Below are positions 24,201-37,400 of a stretch of DNA of 64,000 bases, piece after piece (within the stretch, counting starts at the first letter, position 1; each line of letters opens with the position of its first letter). The notes under the pieces were generated by a model. That model saw nothing but the letters and a program-made list of their open reading frames with translations, was not told where the DNA came from and did not search any database. The translations under genes were made by a program, and so were the position numbers. Origin of the DNA: Schistosoma haematobium (Eukaryota; Platyhelminthes; Trematoda; Strigeidida; Schistosomatidae). The DNA is taken from NCBI RefSeq assembly GCF_000699445.3, contig NC_067196.1, positions 45,599,806-45,663,805 on the forward strand, written 5' to 3'.

Positions 24201-24659
24201 TGACTCTATATTATACCAGCTATTTTGTTGAATGATCGAATTTTTGATGATTTTGCTTGGTTCAATAAATACGCAAAAAAAATAGAAACTTCGTTCCTTG
24301 TATGTTTTAAATGTATACTGCTATAGAAAAATAATTTATCGCGCAATTCTCGAATCCAATATAATTATAATGTTCCTGCTTGATCGCCCATTATCAAAAC
24401 AAATTCCTTTCTAGATAGGAATAAATTTTGTTACTGAAAACGTGAACATACCCAACTCTGTGGGAACTGACTGACTTCATAGACACTGTTAAGAACTATT
24501 CAGGTGTTCTATATCTATACTTTTTGTACATATCGTCGAAGAAAATCAGTACCACTTAGTAATCGAGTTATGGAGTTCCTGATTGTTTGGTTCAGTAGGT
24601 GTGAAACGGTTATAAAAACCATCTACACGGAAGTTTAACTTCGATTAGAGCTTTTCCAG
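21300..24659. other. No gene recognised
   Basis: About 3.4 kb of AT-rich sequence. I see no family motif, RNA or terminal repeat. Short ORFs such as 24067-23882 (minus) have no recognisable content. A piece near 23540 (TGATCACCACGTCAAG) echoes the RTE 5' UTR but is too short to call. Confidence 0.5.
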
Positions 24660-26459
24660 CGTTGCTGTCATTCCAGAGCCCAGATAAAGGAGGATTATTT
24701 CATACACATAGTTCCCTTTATTATCTTAAAGGGAGCACCAATATTTGTTCTTTCTCTCTAAGAGGAGGATTGAGCACATGGTTAGTAAAATCATCCCATA
24801 GAAAACAACTTTGTTGAGAAAGCTAGCGACAAAACATCACCAGAACAGGAGCTATGACGTCCTTGTGTAAGCCGAGACTCCTTAAACGTCACAAGGCCGG
24901 TGTCCCTTCTAACAACAACTACTAATCAACACATGGAATGTTCGCACAATACAGGAGACCGGAAGCGTCAGTCAAATAGCTGTGGAAGTGAAGAGATACA
25001 ACCTGGAGGTGCTCGGAATAGGTCAAACCCATTGAACGCAGGCTGAATAGAAAAAATAGGATTCGAGAGATGCTGTTGTACTCCAGTCGTGAAGAACAAA
25101 ATGCTTCGCACACTCAGGGAGTTGAATTGATGCTGTCCAAAGAAGCATGATAAACACTTATAGGATGGGAATCTCATGAATCCAGCAATCATCAGAACGG
25201 CCTTAAAAAAAAACTGGGAAGATTACAAAAAATATTATCTAGTACTATCCCCTATCGATGACAGCAATGAAGACGAAAATGGTCAACTTTACGAACGGCT
25301 GCAGTCAATCATAGAGAAGTGTTCAGGAAAGGACATGACCATGTTGGTGGGAGACCTGAACGTTTAAGTTGTAATGAAAAACATCAAGTATGAAGCTATC
25401 ATGAGACGACATAGACTGGGGGAAAGGAACGAGAATGATGAGAGGTCTGAAATTTATGTGAATACACAAAGCTACATGTGTTTCATTGGATCACACTGAA
25501 AACCAGATCGATTACATTTACACCATAGAGGATGTGAGAACGACAAGAGAAGATATAGCTTCAAATCATCACCTGGTGGTGGCCAAAATGAAACTAAAGC
25601 TAACGAATTGAATGATTGAAGGATCATCACTAGATAGGTCTAATACGTCCTTTCTTCGAGATACTGACAAACTCGACAAATTCAATATAGCTCCCAGAAA
25701 CATGTTCCAAATTTAACAAGATCTATTCACAGAAAAGGAAACCACTATGGAAAATATCTGAAAGGGGAGAAAAAGCAACAACTTCAAAAATACAGGACGT
25801 GCTTAGCCGTAAGAAACACCAGCATAAAGAATGGATCTTTATTGGAACCCTAAGGAGGATTCAAGAAAGGAAGAACAAAACGGCAATCAACAACAGCAAA
25901 ACAAGAGTAGAAAAGGTCAAGACACAGGCTGACCATACAGAAGCAAACGAATAATAGGGAAAGAGCATGCGAGTTGACAAGTGGAAATGGGTATATGAAC
26001 TGGTAACTACAGTAGAACGAGCTGCAAAAAAAGTGGGCAAGAACTGTATGACCGAACGAAGAAACCAGCAGGGAAATAAATTAAGCCAAGAAAAAACAGT
26101 CAAGAAAACAGGAAAGCCAATCACTGAGATTCAAGAACAGAGGAACAAGAGGATATAGGATTTTGATGAGCTCCAAAATAGACCAACCCTACTGAACCCA
26201 TCAGACATCGAAACAGCACACATAGACCACCTTATACTTGTCACTCAAATCAAAGAAATCAAGGGTGGGAGATCAGTAAACCCGGACAACGTACAAGATG
26301 AAGCACTGAAGTCAGACATAGAGGTGACTACGAAGATGCTCCACATCCCATTCAGAAAGATTTGGGAACAAGTGCTGATAGACTGAAAGAAGGACACCTC
26401 TTCGAGATACCAGAAAAAGTAGATCTGGGCAAGTGTGAGAACTATAAGCAGAGGCGAAT

Positions 26460-26860
26460 GGTGGTTAGCAGTGTATTACAGGACGCGCGTTTCGTCCTAT
26501 TTGAGGATATTTAAATAGCCAATACAAGACGAATTAAACTTCATCCTATTCCAGAAGCCATCTGGACTTAGTAGCTAAGTGGATAAGGAAAATGGGGTCC
26601 GATACGCAAAGTACTAGGTATGAGTCGCGGAGTGAACACCAACTATGTGATTCAGGTACATTCATTTGACGAGTCCCAGAGAGGACGAAACGCACGCTCT
26701 GAATTCTACTGCTAGCAATCATTCGTCTCTGCTAATAATCCTCCCATTTTAAGGCAATATCGAGGAAATTCGTACAGGACGAGGATATGCCAGTAGGAGA
26801 CTTATCGACTGCAGTTCTGAATGCTAATGAGATCCAAACAATGATACAAGGTTATGCAAT
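26460..26860 (+). mobile_element. Sm-alpha-like SINE inserted in RTE, degraded
   Basis: Contains a tRNA-like part (TAGCTAAGTGGATAAG at 26571-26586; a B-box relic near 26620), a hammerhead relic at 26668-26700 (TTGACGAGTCCCAGAGAGGAC, in which the first core C is T), and a tail TTAAGGCAATATCGAGG like that at 41553-41568. A second, minus-strand hammerhead relic lies at 26465-26515 and has lost its CTGATGA core. Confidence 0.65.
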
Positions 26861-27514
26861 GGAATGGAACCCGTTATGATACGTCAACTTCTATGACGAA
26901 GAGAAAGCATTTTAAAGCAAGGATCGAAGGGACCTTGTAGCCTCGTTAAACACCTTAGAAGATAGTCAACACCACACGAAATTCATACGATGGACATTGC
27001 ATAGTCGTGCATGGAGTGCAGCTGACAGATACATTCCAAGTGAAGACCGATGTCAGACAAGGCTACATACCCTCGCCCTTTCTCTTTCTTCTGGTGGCTG
27101 ACTCGAATATGAAAACCTCTGCATTTTAGGGGCAGCATGGAATACAATGAATAGATAGAATACAGCTAGGTGATTTGGATTTCACAGATGACCTAGCTCT
27201 CCTATTCCTTATACGACAACAGATGCCGGTGAAGGTACTCAGTGTATCAGCAGTAGGTCTAACATTCACAAAGGAAAAAGCTTTGGGAGAGGTGGAGGAC
27301 TTTCATGCATCTGGACATCATTGATAAACAAGAGGTATGTGATAGAGATGTGAAGGCACGGATTGGCAAAGCAAGGGCAGCATTCCTAAGATCAAACAAT
27401 ATACGGAACTCGAAACAACTGTCTGACAACATCAAAGTTTGAATTCCCAACACCAACTTAAAAAACATTTCATTGCATGGACCAGGAAATTGAAGAATTA
27501 CCACAACCACCAGC

Positions 27515-27883
27515 ATGAAAATGCAGATATTAATGGACAGCTGTTTACACAAGATAATTCAAATTCGTTGGCTGGATAACATCGGCAACAACCGAATGTT
27601 GTGGGGTACAAATCAGTTTCCAGCTGCAATTGAAATCAAGAAAAGACGCTGTAGTTGGATAGGACACATGCTACAGAAATCATCAGACGGTACCACGGAG
27701 AAAGTCCCAACTTTAATTCCTCAAGGTAAAACGACAAGGGGCAGACCAAAGAACACCTTGCTCCGGGAATCGGAGGCAGGTATTAAAAGGAAAACACTAA
27801 CCGCGAATCGAGAGCCCAGGAGAGATTTATTTGGAGCCATTGTCGACGGTCAATGCTCCACGACGGGTAACAGATGTAAGTAA
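27515..27883 (+). pseudogene. C-terminal ORF of RTE reverse transcriptase
   Basis: 122 open codons with the C-terminal zinc-knuckle-less RTE tail: [45 protein letters not shown] and a terminal GQCSTTGNRCK. It matches the decayed copy on the minus strand at 12300-12870. It cannot start translation on its own and lacks the RT core. Confidence 0.75.
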
Positions 27884-27890
27884 ACATGCA

Positions 27891-28740
27891 AAAATTTCTT
27901 CCAAATATTTTAAAGAACTATGGATATTATAACTGTTGGGCGAATATTTTAAAAGATAATGAATAGAAACGAATAAATGATTAACTTGAAGTCATTTGAA
28001 GATAAGCGATTGGTTGTGGATGATGCTCGTTAAGTGTCTGCATGCATAGTACTTAATATCACTTAATGCACCACTAGAACGAAATGCAGACCATATAGGC
28101 AGAAGCAGTGGTGCCACAAATTTGTAAGGGGAAAAGAGATTTTACCACTAAGTCACCAGATAACGTGCACATGAATTCCGAACAGGACTAAGTAACCGAG
28201 TTACAACCAGTCTTTTAGCGGCATTGGAGGAAAAAACACATCTTTGACCTACTTATATCGTATTTCAGGATATGGTAAATCCACTTGTTGAACTGTTTGA
28301 ACAGGTAAATTAGTAATGAGAGAATCTGAAAAAAAACAGAAGATAAAAACATCATTTTTTTTAAATATATGATCAAAGAGTTACAATACAAAGTGAATTT
28401 CACAATAATGAATACCTTCATAACAGAAAACTGGAACCAAAAATAAATTAAACAGTTGTCCATACAGCCGCTTAAAGATGGCATCTAGCGAATTTGAATC
28501 GAATCTCCTTATATACCGCAATTTAAAGCTCTAAGTATCATCACATCAACAATTATAAGTGGATGAAAACTACATTAACCAATACATGTATTGTAAGTAA
28601 AAATTAACTGAAATGTGTTTTGCTTTCTAATAACGAAATGGACATAAAACTACTTCAGACAAACAAACCTAAAAAAGTCAACTGACAAAAAGTCACATGT
28701 TGCTTTTATGGAGATACAACTTCATCAGTTTATAATATGA
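27891..28740. other. No gene recognised
   Basis: AT-rich sequence. The minus ORF at 28484-28215 is hydrophobic and Phe/Tyr/Ile-rich, as expected from AT-rich non-coding DNA, with no known motif. Confidence 0.5.
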
Positions 28741-28750
28741 TCCGGAATGT

Positions 28751-28898
28751 TTATTTGAACATATAAACATTGGTACAAATAGGTATCAAATATATATGTG
28801 GCACAATAAAAGTGAGGTTATGAAGAGATGAAGAAAGAAAAGTGAGCACAATAAAAAATAAGAACAGAAATGAATAGAAATTACTGTATGATGGTTAA

Positions 28899-28972
<74 letters not shown>

Positions 28973-30700
28973 GGGAAAAATACAACCAGAATTGTCCCAG
29001 TTAAATAAGTTAAGCTCACTTTCATGAAGAAAGCAAAAGAAAGTTACAACATGATCGCCATTGACTTTTATTTTGAACCATTTCTGATAAATTATATGGC
29101 GAAGAGTGAAGGTGTGATCAACACATCAAAAAACTGGACGAAAACCAGTCTGCTTCTCACAAGTCAATCTTTCCCCAGATTTAAACAATCTATGATGTAC
29201 GACAGAAGCCAATGGTTTCGATACGATCGGAAGTAGACTTACTCCGATAATTGTTGCATAGATGACGAACAACCTTTTCAAAAATACAGTTAGCTACCAC
29301 TTCATTCTGTCATGCTGTAACACTGTCGATCAAATATTTTCAAACAACACAGTCAGGTCTCGAACCGAAAGTTCCTTGCCGTCTATAAAAAGGCCTGGAA
29401 GCAAATCGTCTGGGCCTGGTGATTTTCGTGGCTTCAAGGGGTTAGAGTTTCTCGCAGACTTCATCCTCGTCAGGTGAACCGTTCTTCACCGGTCATGGAG
29501 GACAGGACAGTTCGATCGATGTCACTAAGACAACAGACCAGTCGAACCGTTTGTCGGGGAGCTCTGCCTATCATCCAAGACGTAAATAAATGTTGTTAAT
29601 TGACGTTACAACAGGTTCCACCCACACCAGACATCTTTCTGCTAGTGACTTGAATGAATTGAAAGAACATCCGGCATTTGTCAAATGGAGCTGCTGCTTC
29701 CAGCTCATTAGCACTCCCAACTACCAGGCTTCTCGATCCTTACGCAAACTTTTCACATTTTCATTACGTAACAATCTCCGTTTATGATCAAACTCGTGGT
29801 TGGCTGCAGTGAACTGACGTGCTTCAATGAGTTGTACAGAGCCTGTAAAAGCCAAGTCCTTCTAAGTGGGACGTTTCGCAAAGCCGCAAGCGACTTTACT
29901 CGCAACTTTTATGGCGTCATGCAATTGTAGCCAATGCTCATCTACACTTTTCGGTGAGTTGATAGTCCTGAACCTAGTTCGGCTTGATGTTTAGCTACAA
30001 CAAAAAGTGCAGCTAATTTGATAACATCGATCCATTTATGGCGATGAAGTTGTCGGCCACTGAAACGTAAGATAAAGTTAGCTCGAACGAGACCATGATC
30101 AGAGTCCAGATAAATATTCCACAGGGAGCAGAAGTCTTGTACACAACCACGCCAGCAGCAGCTAATCGCGATGTGGCCAATCTGGGTCCAGGCTTGAGAT
30201 GCAAGGGGAGGATACCAGGTAATACACTGGCGATGACTGTGCTAAAAGTTGGTTCTGGTCGAAAGTAGATTGTGATCTACTCAAATTTCAGGGGGCGGTC
30301 ACCGTTATCTGACCTAGAACCAACAAATCCTGTTTAGACACCCAAATGACTCCTAAGTACATAGAAACCTAACTTGCACATTGTAATCTCCAGCTATCAT
30401 TACAATGTTTACCAAACGGGTTTTCTTTAGACCATTTAATTGGTGCTAAACTCATCCTTGATTTCATCTGGACTGAAATCAATTCGGGCATAGAGGGGGG
30501 TGAGCAAAGAACATTGTTTTCTAAATCCCACTTTGACGTAGCATTCTTACATAGCAGCATGTAATCGACTGGCAATGAGGATTCAGTCGACTAGTACAGC
30601 CTCTTCTCTGAGGCTTAGTGGGTCACTAACTTAAGAAAAGCTGGGGAGTGATTTTGTAATACTCTACGGTTCTCGGATAGACGACATGAGTTGATTTTCA
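28751..30700 (-). mobile_element. RTE family A copy, internally deleted, inverted relative to 1505-4765
   Basis: Minus strand: endonuclease and early RT sequence from about 30700 down to 29129 nearly identical to 1718-3216, including the same stop codons. Just after the RT motif QTGFRPVF the sequence passes, within about 90 bases, to the RTE 3' UTR. Most of RT is therefore missing. The 3' UTR holds an expanded (TTA)n and ends at 28751 in TTGTACCAATG then a TTCAAATAAA tail. The element lies just downstream of the Dicer 3' end in the same orientation. Confidence 0.85.
28899..28972. repeat. (TTA)n microsatellite in RTE 3' UTR
   Basis: About 24 TTA units. The corresponding place in other RTE-A 3' UTRs holds only a short ATTATTATTA run, so this is an expansion. 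Confidence 0.9.
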
Positions 30701-31354
30701 TACCATCCAGCTTACTTTCGTTCAAGAAACTGGGTTTAAAAGGAATTTAGGAATGTGATGTTTTTTTTAAACTTTTTTGTCTTTGTTTCTGTTTTCTGTG
30801 TAAGAAACTTGTTGAATTACCCTGTGCTGAGAATTCTATATTGTACCAAAATATAATATTGAATAAAGCCATTAATGATAAGAATAATAATAATAATAAA
30901 CACATGTGCGAACAACAGATTGATTTTCTAAAATACGAAATTGCAGAGTATCTCTGTAAAATGTAAGAACCATATGCTGAATACTTCGTTTGCAAATTTC
31001 TATCATTTGTTCTTCACATTCTGCATGTTTCTTCCAGTTGACAATTCCTTTCTATTTTCCCGTCCTATCCTTCCGCTTCCGATTTGTGTTACATACTACG
31101 TACCTCTGTTGACATCAGTAGCGTACACCACAATGACATTCGTTTATTATTATGATATGTCTCATCATAACTAGTGAACCTGAAGTCCTAGAGGTTTCTG
31201 CAGATAACTGTAGTCGTAATCCGTTCGGTACTCCACTAGTAAGGAAGAGTAGGTAAGTATGAAAGTGCTATTTCTAGGAAAATGTTGATTGACTTTGAAG
31301 CTTCAGAATTTTTCGAACAATAATGAATAACATTGAAGTATGTCGAGTCGGTAA

Positions 31355-31360
31355 TTTATT
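31355..31360 (-). terminator. Candidate Dicer polyadenylation signal AATAAA
   Basis: AATAAA on the minus strand, about 29 bases after the candidate stop codon at 31391-31389. Confidence 0.4.
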
Positions 31361-31388
31361 CATACAACCGAAAACTATGAAACAGAAT

Positions 31389-31433
31389 CTATTTCTTCAA
31401 GTATGCAAGTGAATCTTGAAGAGTGTCAACAAT
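31389..31433 (-). CDS. Dicer: Dicer, candidate terminal exon
   Basis: A TTTATTTCCAG acceptor precedes 14 codons (IVDTLQDSLAYLKK) and a TAG. An AATAAA follows 29 bases later. The frame is phase 0, which fits a donor TGG|GTATCT at 31574 of the preceding exon but not the other possible donors there. The 14 residues look like a short helix. If the model is right the protein ends soon after RNase IIIb. Confidence 0.4.
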   Translation of the reverse strand: MVDTLQDSLAYLKK

Positions 31434-34400
31434 CTGGAAATAAATTTCATTATAATTCGACTACATGAAGTTATTTAAAATAACTAACACACATACACAT
31501 GCATTTATAGGTGAATACAAAGGTAAGAGAGTAACAAGAAAGGGTTCAAAAATCAGTAGCATTTCGAAGATACCCAATACAGTCGTGAATTTTTAATAAG
31601 GAAAAACGTACTCATCGTTTTACCCAAGAATCGATGAATAATAGAAGAAACGACTTGATGATTACCATCACTGTCTACAAAAATTGCACCGAGAATCGAT
31701 TCAAACACATCAGCCAATACCTTGATATTGAGCCCCGAAGAAACCTTCTTTGTAATTAACTAAAATTGTGGAACATAAACACGTTCAGAGCATCTAAATA
31801 AATAGTTATAGAGCAAATATGGATTTTCAAAATAGCACTTCTATTAAGTCAAAAAACTAAATCAAAATAAACCTAATCGATGCACACATAAACCTTAATC
31901 CATAGGTCTTAGTAAATACATACCATCCATTTAATGGTTCAAAACATAACATGATAGTCAAACAGATAAATATAACTTTTATTTAAAACTTGGTAAGTGA
32001 ATGGAAGACGTTTACGTTGGAAAAAAATCAAAATCCATTTTGAGAGGATAAAATTTTAACAAAAGTCAATAAAAACAGACAACTAAGGAAATAAAGATCA
32101 AAAGATTAATAGTAATTTGAAATAAAAAAAGAGAAAAAAGTGAATGTAATTAAGAAGTAATACTGCGCCCAACACTTATAGAAAGGCAAAGAATGAATGC
32201 ATTCGTATTGTTGATATCATGTCACTATTATGCAGCCAATAAGAGAAAAAATTAAATGTGGAATATAAACATTACTAATCACAAGTTAGTATAGAATAGA
32301 TGGAATGTGACTTGCAGTGGAATCTAGAACGAGAGTTTCGTCATATTTGGGACTTTTCAGAGCCGATTCGCACAGGAGCCAACCAAATTTCAGTCAAAAT
32401 ATCAACAACGGGTTAATCGAATAGCCAACTACAACTAGTCGTAGTATTAATTCAACAGTTTACAATGACACAAAGTTGTTTTACGTCACAGTTTGGGTCA
32501 CCTAAGGATCGCCAGTTCCATACTTCTGAGGAGTCCCAACCTAGACTAAAACAAATATCTAGTGCTCCCTGGATCTAAACAGTTTTCCTGCTGGTGGCAT
32601 ATTTCGAACAATCTGATCACACATATACTTGTTAAGAACATTTATATATGGAAATAAAAGGTCAACTAGACTGGAAATAGGAGTAAGAAGAGACAAGGAT
32701 AATAGCAATAAGAGTAATAATAATAATGTGAACACAACTTGAAACCTAATCACTGGATAATAAGCCAATATTACCCTGATAATAGCCAGAGTGATTAGGT
32801 TTCAATTAGTGTTCACATTATTACTATTATTACTCTTATTATTATCCTTGTCTCTTCTTACTGCCATTTCCAGTCTAGTTGACCTTTTATTTCTATATAT
32901 AAATGTTCTTAACAAGTATATGTGTGTTCAGATTGTTCGAAATGAATTGCGCTAATATATCAAATAGTTCTGATAATCTTCGTCTTCTTATTACATTGTC
33001 GAAATTTATTAACTGATTTCTAAAAATAGGTAATTAGCATCCAATGACTGTACCAACTCAATTAATATAGAAAATAAATGATCCCACAATAGAATGTACT
33101 AAGAATACTAGGCAACATTTAAGCCATCTACATAATTTGTTATAAAATAAACTCAGCGAACAATATTGATTTTATTACGCAAAAAATATTAAGCTATAAA
33201 AGAGGTGTAGTAGTCTACCTCAATACGTTCAAAATGTGAATCGGTTTGACGATGAATACTTTTTATATCATCAATGCATGCTTTCTGACTGCAATTCCCA
33301 AAATCGATGAACGGGTGGATTTCATGCTCAACAACAACATTAGCTAAATTAATATTACTGACAACAGTAGATCGTGCGGTGGTCAATGCACCTGGAAGAG
33401 AACATATATAATTATTGTTGATTTCTATTAATATAACAATAATGTTAGAAAACTAATTATGATTTATATTCAAATGCAACTAGATGGCTCAACGATGAAG
33501 TTCATTTTTCGCTTTTCCAGTTGTACAAGCAGAAAAACTACACATTGTTTGACTAAAAATGTTTTTCAACAGCTTAAATAATTTATCGAAACAAATCAAA
33601 GCCAAGTTTCGAATGACAAACAATAACGGGGAGTAACAAATAAATTATAATTAACCTCAACATCACTAAAATAATTTTGTCGCCAGATGTGAACGTTCCG
33701 TCGGATGCAATGACGATCAAACACAGAGAATCATCAAACATCCTTAGTTCGCAGGGGCCAGACAGTGTAAACCCTACCTTTTACACGTATATTAACATCA
33801 CGACAGCTTCAAAGATGGACTAAAGTAGTAAAGTATTGACATACTCAAGATCAAAGAGTCCTTCGTCTATACCACCATTACCTACATCACAGCTGTTTCC
33901 AGAATGTAGTCAGTGGAAAAGTTGGACTGTAATGATGAGACTGAGCAAAGTTGCTTAACCCCCATGCTTGAATGGGTAAATGATGAGAAGTGGTTGTATT
34001 TCCTCATTCTGACTGAGGTGCTTGTATACAGAGCTTTCAAGATGTTAATAAACTTCTCGAGTACATTCTTCTCCAACCGACAATTCCAGAGCACAACTCT
34101 GTTCAATGAATCGAAGACAGTTCTGATATCAAAGAAACAGTACAATTATTGGCCTGCAATAAGTATGACGGCATTCTAACAGTTGATGGAAGGCGAAGAT
34201 ATGCTCAATGTATCTAAAAACTGAACGAAAACCCGTCTGCCCTTGAATCCGTTTTTAAATGTCTACGCAGTATGACGGAAGTCAGTAATTTGAATTCAAT
34301 CGAAACTGGACAACCCCAGATGGCTATTTTATGGATTATGCAGGCCCTTTTAAAAGATGGTAAGGAGGACGGCTACATTCCAGGATGTCGGAGCCCCGTT

Positions 34401-37400
34401 TTTCAAACAACCCAGTCAGTTGTGGTGATTGGTCCCTGAGTAGTTAATGGTGTCACTTCTGTCTATTCATTAGGCCAATGGATTTCTAACGATCAAGTTG
34501 CTGTATGGCGACTAGTCTATGTGACTAGATAATAATAATATCAACCACCTAACGCTGATCTAGCCAGTTCCCTGATCAGAATTATGTCACTATTTTTTAT
34601 AACTACTAGTTTAGCTCTTGACAATGATATTTACAATGAACAACTAACAATAACAAAACGATATTTTCTTAAATACACTGATTCTTCAAGAGCAACACAG
34701 TGATACAATTATTCTTACTATCCTAATAAAAAGTAATTTCTAGATAATATTTAATTGATACCAAATAGTATATAACAAATACTTAACATTAATGAATTAA
34801 AAACTACTAAAACTTGACAGGCTAAAATGATATCACACATTGACATTGAACCAATAGATAATGTGTATTGAAAAATGCTTACATACAATCAACTGTGACT
34901 ATATAAAAACATATCACATTTGGAATCAAACGTATCGCAGAATACTGAAAGTAGATAACTGTTGTGGAGGAGCCTCCAAATGCCCTGGTATGGCCGAGAG
35001 TGGGGTGGGCACACCCTTCCTCTCGAAATGCTCTCACACGGCCACGCGTATACAACCCATTAGGGCTGATCAGACTTCCAAGATAAGTGAAGTTGCCAAC
35101 GCGTTCGACTACTTCACTCCCTATCCTTAGTTCAGGTGTTGACGCAGACCAGTCCTGAAGCAACAACTTGCATTTAGAGGGAGAGAAGCGCATTCCAAAC
35201 ATTCTGGAATTGTTGCTTAGTGCTACCAAAAGACTGCATTTTATCAGCGTCTTCATCAAACAGGACTATATCGTCTGCGTATTCTAAGTCGATAAGTGGA
35301 CCTCCTGGTAGGAGATCAATACCCGAGAATTCAGTCGACGAGAATGTTATTTCCATTAGTAGGTCTATGATGAAGTTAAACAAAAATGGAGAAAGTGGAC
35401 AGCCTTGACGGACACCACTTGAGGTTGCAAAAGCAGATGGCAGTTCGTCAGAAGCTCTGACTCGACTGGTAACGTTCGAGCAAAGAGCCTTCACAAGGTT
35501 TATGTACTTCTGAGGTACGCCTTTCAATGACAGACACTGCCACAGAATCTCGCGGTCTACAGAGTCAAATACTGCTTTTAAGTAAAGAAAGACTGCCATT
35601 GTCGGACGCCGATAAGTATGCCTAATCGCTAAAATTGGACCACCATCCTTAAAGACTTCTGGAGCCAATCCATTTGGACCAGCTGCCCTTTCTCGTTTCA
35701 GATTAACTATAGCCTTTTGAACTTCTGCTAGAGTTGGGGGACCTACTTCAGTGCTCTGGGAATGGAGGGTAGTTGTAGAGTAGCTGAAGGCCAGCTGAAC
35801 GGTTCTCTGAAATGTTCCGCCCATCGTTCTAAACGTCTGGACCGAGAGCAGATGAGTGTCGTCTTTTTCCGAAATAGTCTGACTTACACTTGATTCATTA
35901 ATTCCAGTTTCTTTTATTAGTCTGTAGAGCTGTCTTGTGTTCCTATAGCCGCCACCCTTTCCATCTCTTTTGCTTTCGTTGCCCACCACTGCTCACGGTC
36001 GTTCCTTAGACTTTTGGTTAGCCTAGATCTGATTTGTTTAAGCTCTTTATCGTGTTTAGAGCCTGATGGGATGAGTTTACGAGAATCCATCAGTGCAATA
36101 GACCTAGAGGAAATCTATTGGTTCTTTGTAACCCTGTGGTTTAAATCACTGATAGATGTCACTGCTGTTTGTATAGCTTTCCAAGCAACATCTGGGTCAA
36201 CCTCGTTTTCAGAACTACCTCATTGTGACCTCAGTTGTTCCTGGAACCTACTTTTGGTTTTCTCGCTACTCAATTCAGTTCTAATGGGTCTTTTTACTGT
36301 GGCTTTTTTGCGTCCAGTGAGGCACAAGCAGATGCGTGTCCGTATTAGGGCATGGTCGGAGTTCAAGCAGGTACTCCAGAATGAGCGACAATCTTGTACC
36401 GACCCTCTCCAACGATGACTGGTGGCAATATGGTCTATTTGAGTCCATCGTTGGTTTGGTGTAGGGGGTCGCCATGTTAGACGATGTCTTTCCTTATGCT
36501 TAAAATTTGTGTTTGCTAAAAATAAACGATTGTCTGAGCACAGTTGCAGCAGACGATCACCATTATCTGTTCGCTGAACCGGAATACTGAAATACCCACC
36601 TAAATGCCTTTCTGTTTGGTTTAAATTACCTATCTGGGCATTAAAGTCACCTGCTACGAGTACTATGTCTGAACGTTTAGCTTTCTGAAGAAGTTCAGAT
36701 AGCTTTCTGTAAAATTCATCTTTTACTTCATCTGAGCTGCACTCGGTGGGAGCGTAGGCAGAAACGACAAAAAGGCAACGACGTGTGTCCCTATCCTTCC
36801 GAGTTCTTACGGAGCCGTTTAGCCGAACAGCACATAAACGACTGTTAACGGGGATTCACTCTAACAGTGCTTGTTCCGCCCTCATGCTTAGTGCTATGCC
36901 TACTCTTGCCAGTCCACGAGAGCTGGCCGTCGGGTCACGAGATACACGGAGGGTGTATCTCGTTGGCTCTCCGTTTTGACGAGGTGAGGTCAAGGGAATG
37001 ACCACACTGGGATCCTGTATGTGTGTTTCAGAGACACAGCATACACCAATGGTACGAGATTCTAGGGTTCTAGCGAAGGGAGCTTGTTGACCGATTTGGC
37101 ATAGGGTGCGTACGTTGAAGGCTCCAATGTGTAGTTTGGAGCGAGGTTTCAGTAGACATGGGACAGTGTTTTGAGCACTAGAATCGTTGGCTATGGTGAC
37201 ACTTGAGGAGGAAGCTGAAAGAGGAAATTTAGAGTTGAAAGTCGATGTAGGAGGAATAATAGAAAGTGAAGACGGAGGTTGGTTATGAATACAGTGGTCT
37301 TGAGTGCTGTTAGAGGTATGAGGGCGGTTATCACTTCCCGGTTGCCCACACCGTGGAAGGGTTCTTCTGGAGGTACCTGAAAAGGAAATTGGATTCGGTG

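Larger units (their letters stand above)
24660..27890 (+). mobile_element. RTE-class non-LTR retrotransposon (second family), near full length, decayed
   Basis: A 5' UTR-like region (about 24660-24920) leads into an endonuclease domain. At 24925-25020 the plus strand reads TWNVRTIQETG and LEVLGIGQTH, and at 25225-25367 LSPIDDSNEDENGQLYERLQ and VGDLNV. The segment at 25500-25590 reads ENQIDYI, IEDVRT and SNHHLVVAKMKLKL. RT begins near 26160; its active box at about 27176-27190 is FTDD instead of FADD. Stops and frameshifts occur throughout. A ribozyme SINE interrupts RT at 26460-26860. The last 122 codons are still open (27515-27883). Confidence 0.8.

Noticed and set aside
31060..31260. Minus-strand sequence with open pieces that might be the missing dsRBD
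   Set aside because: Frames are short, contain stops and show none of the dsRBD core residues; it resembles a dispersed repeat.
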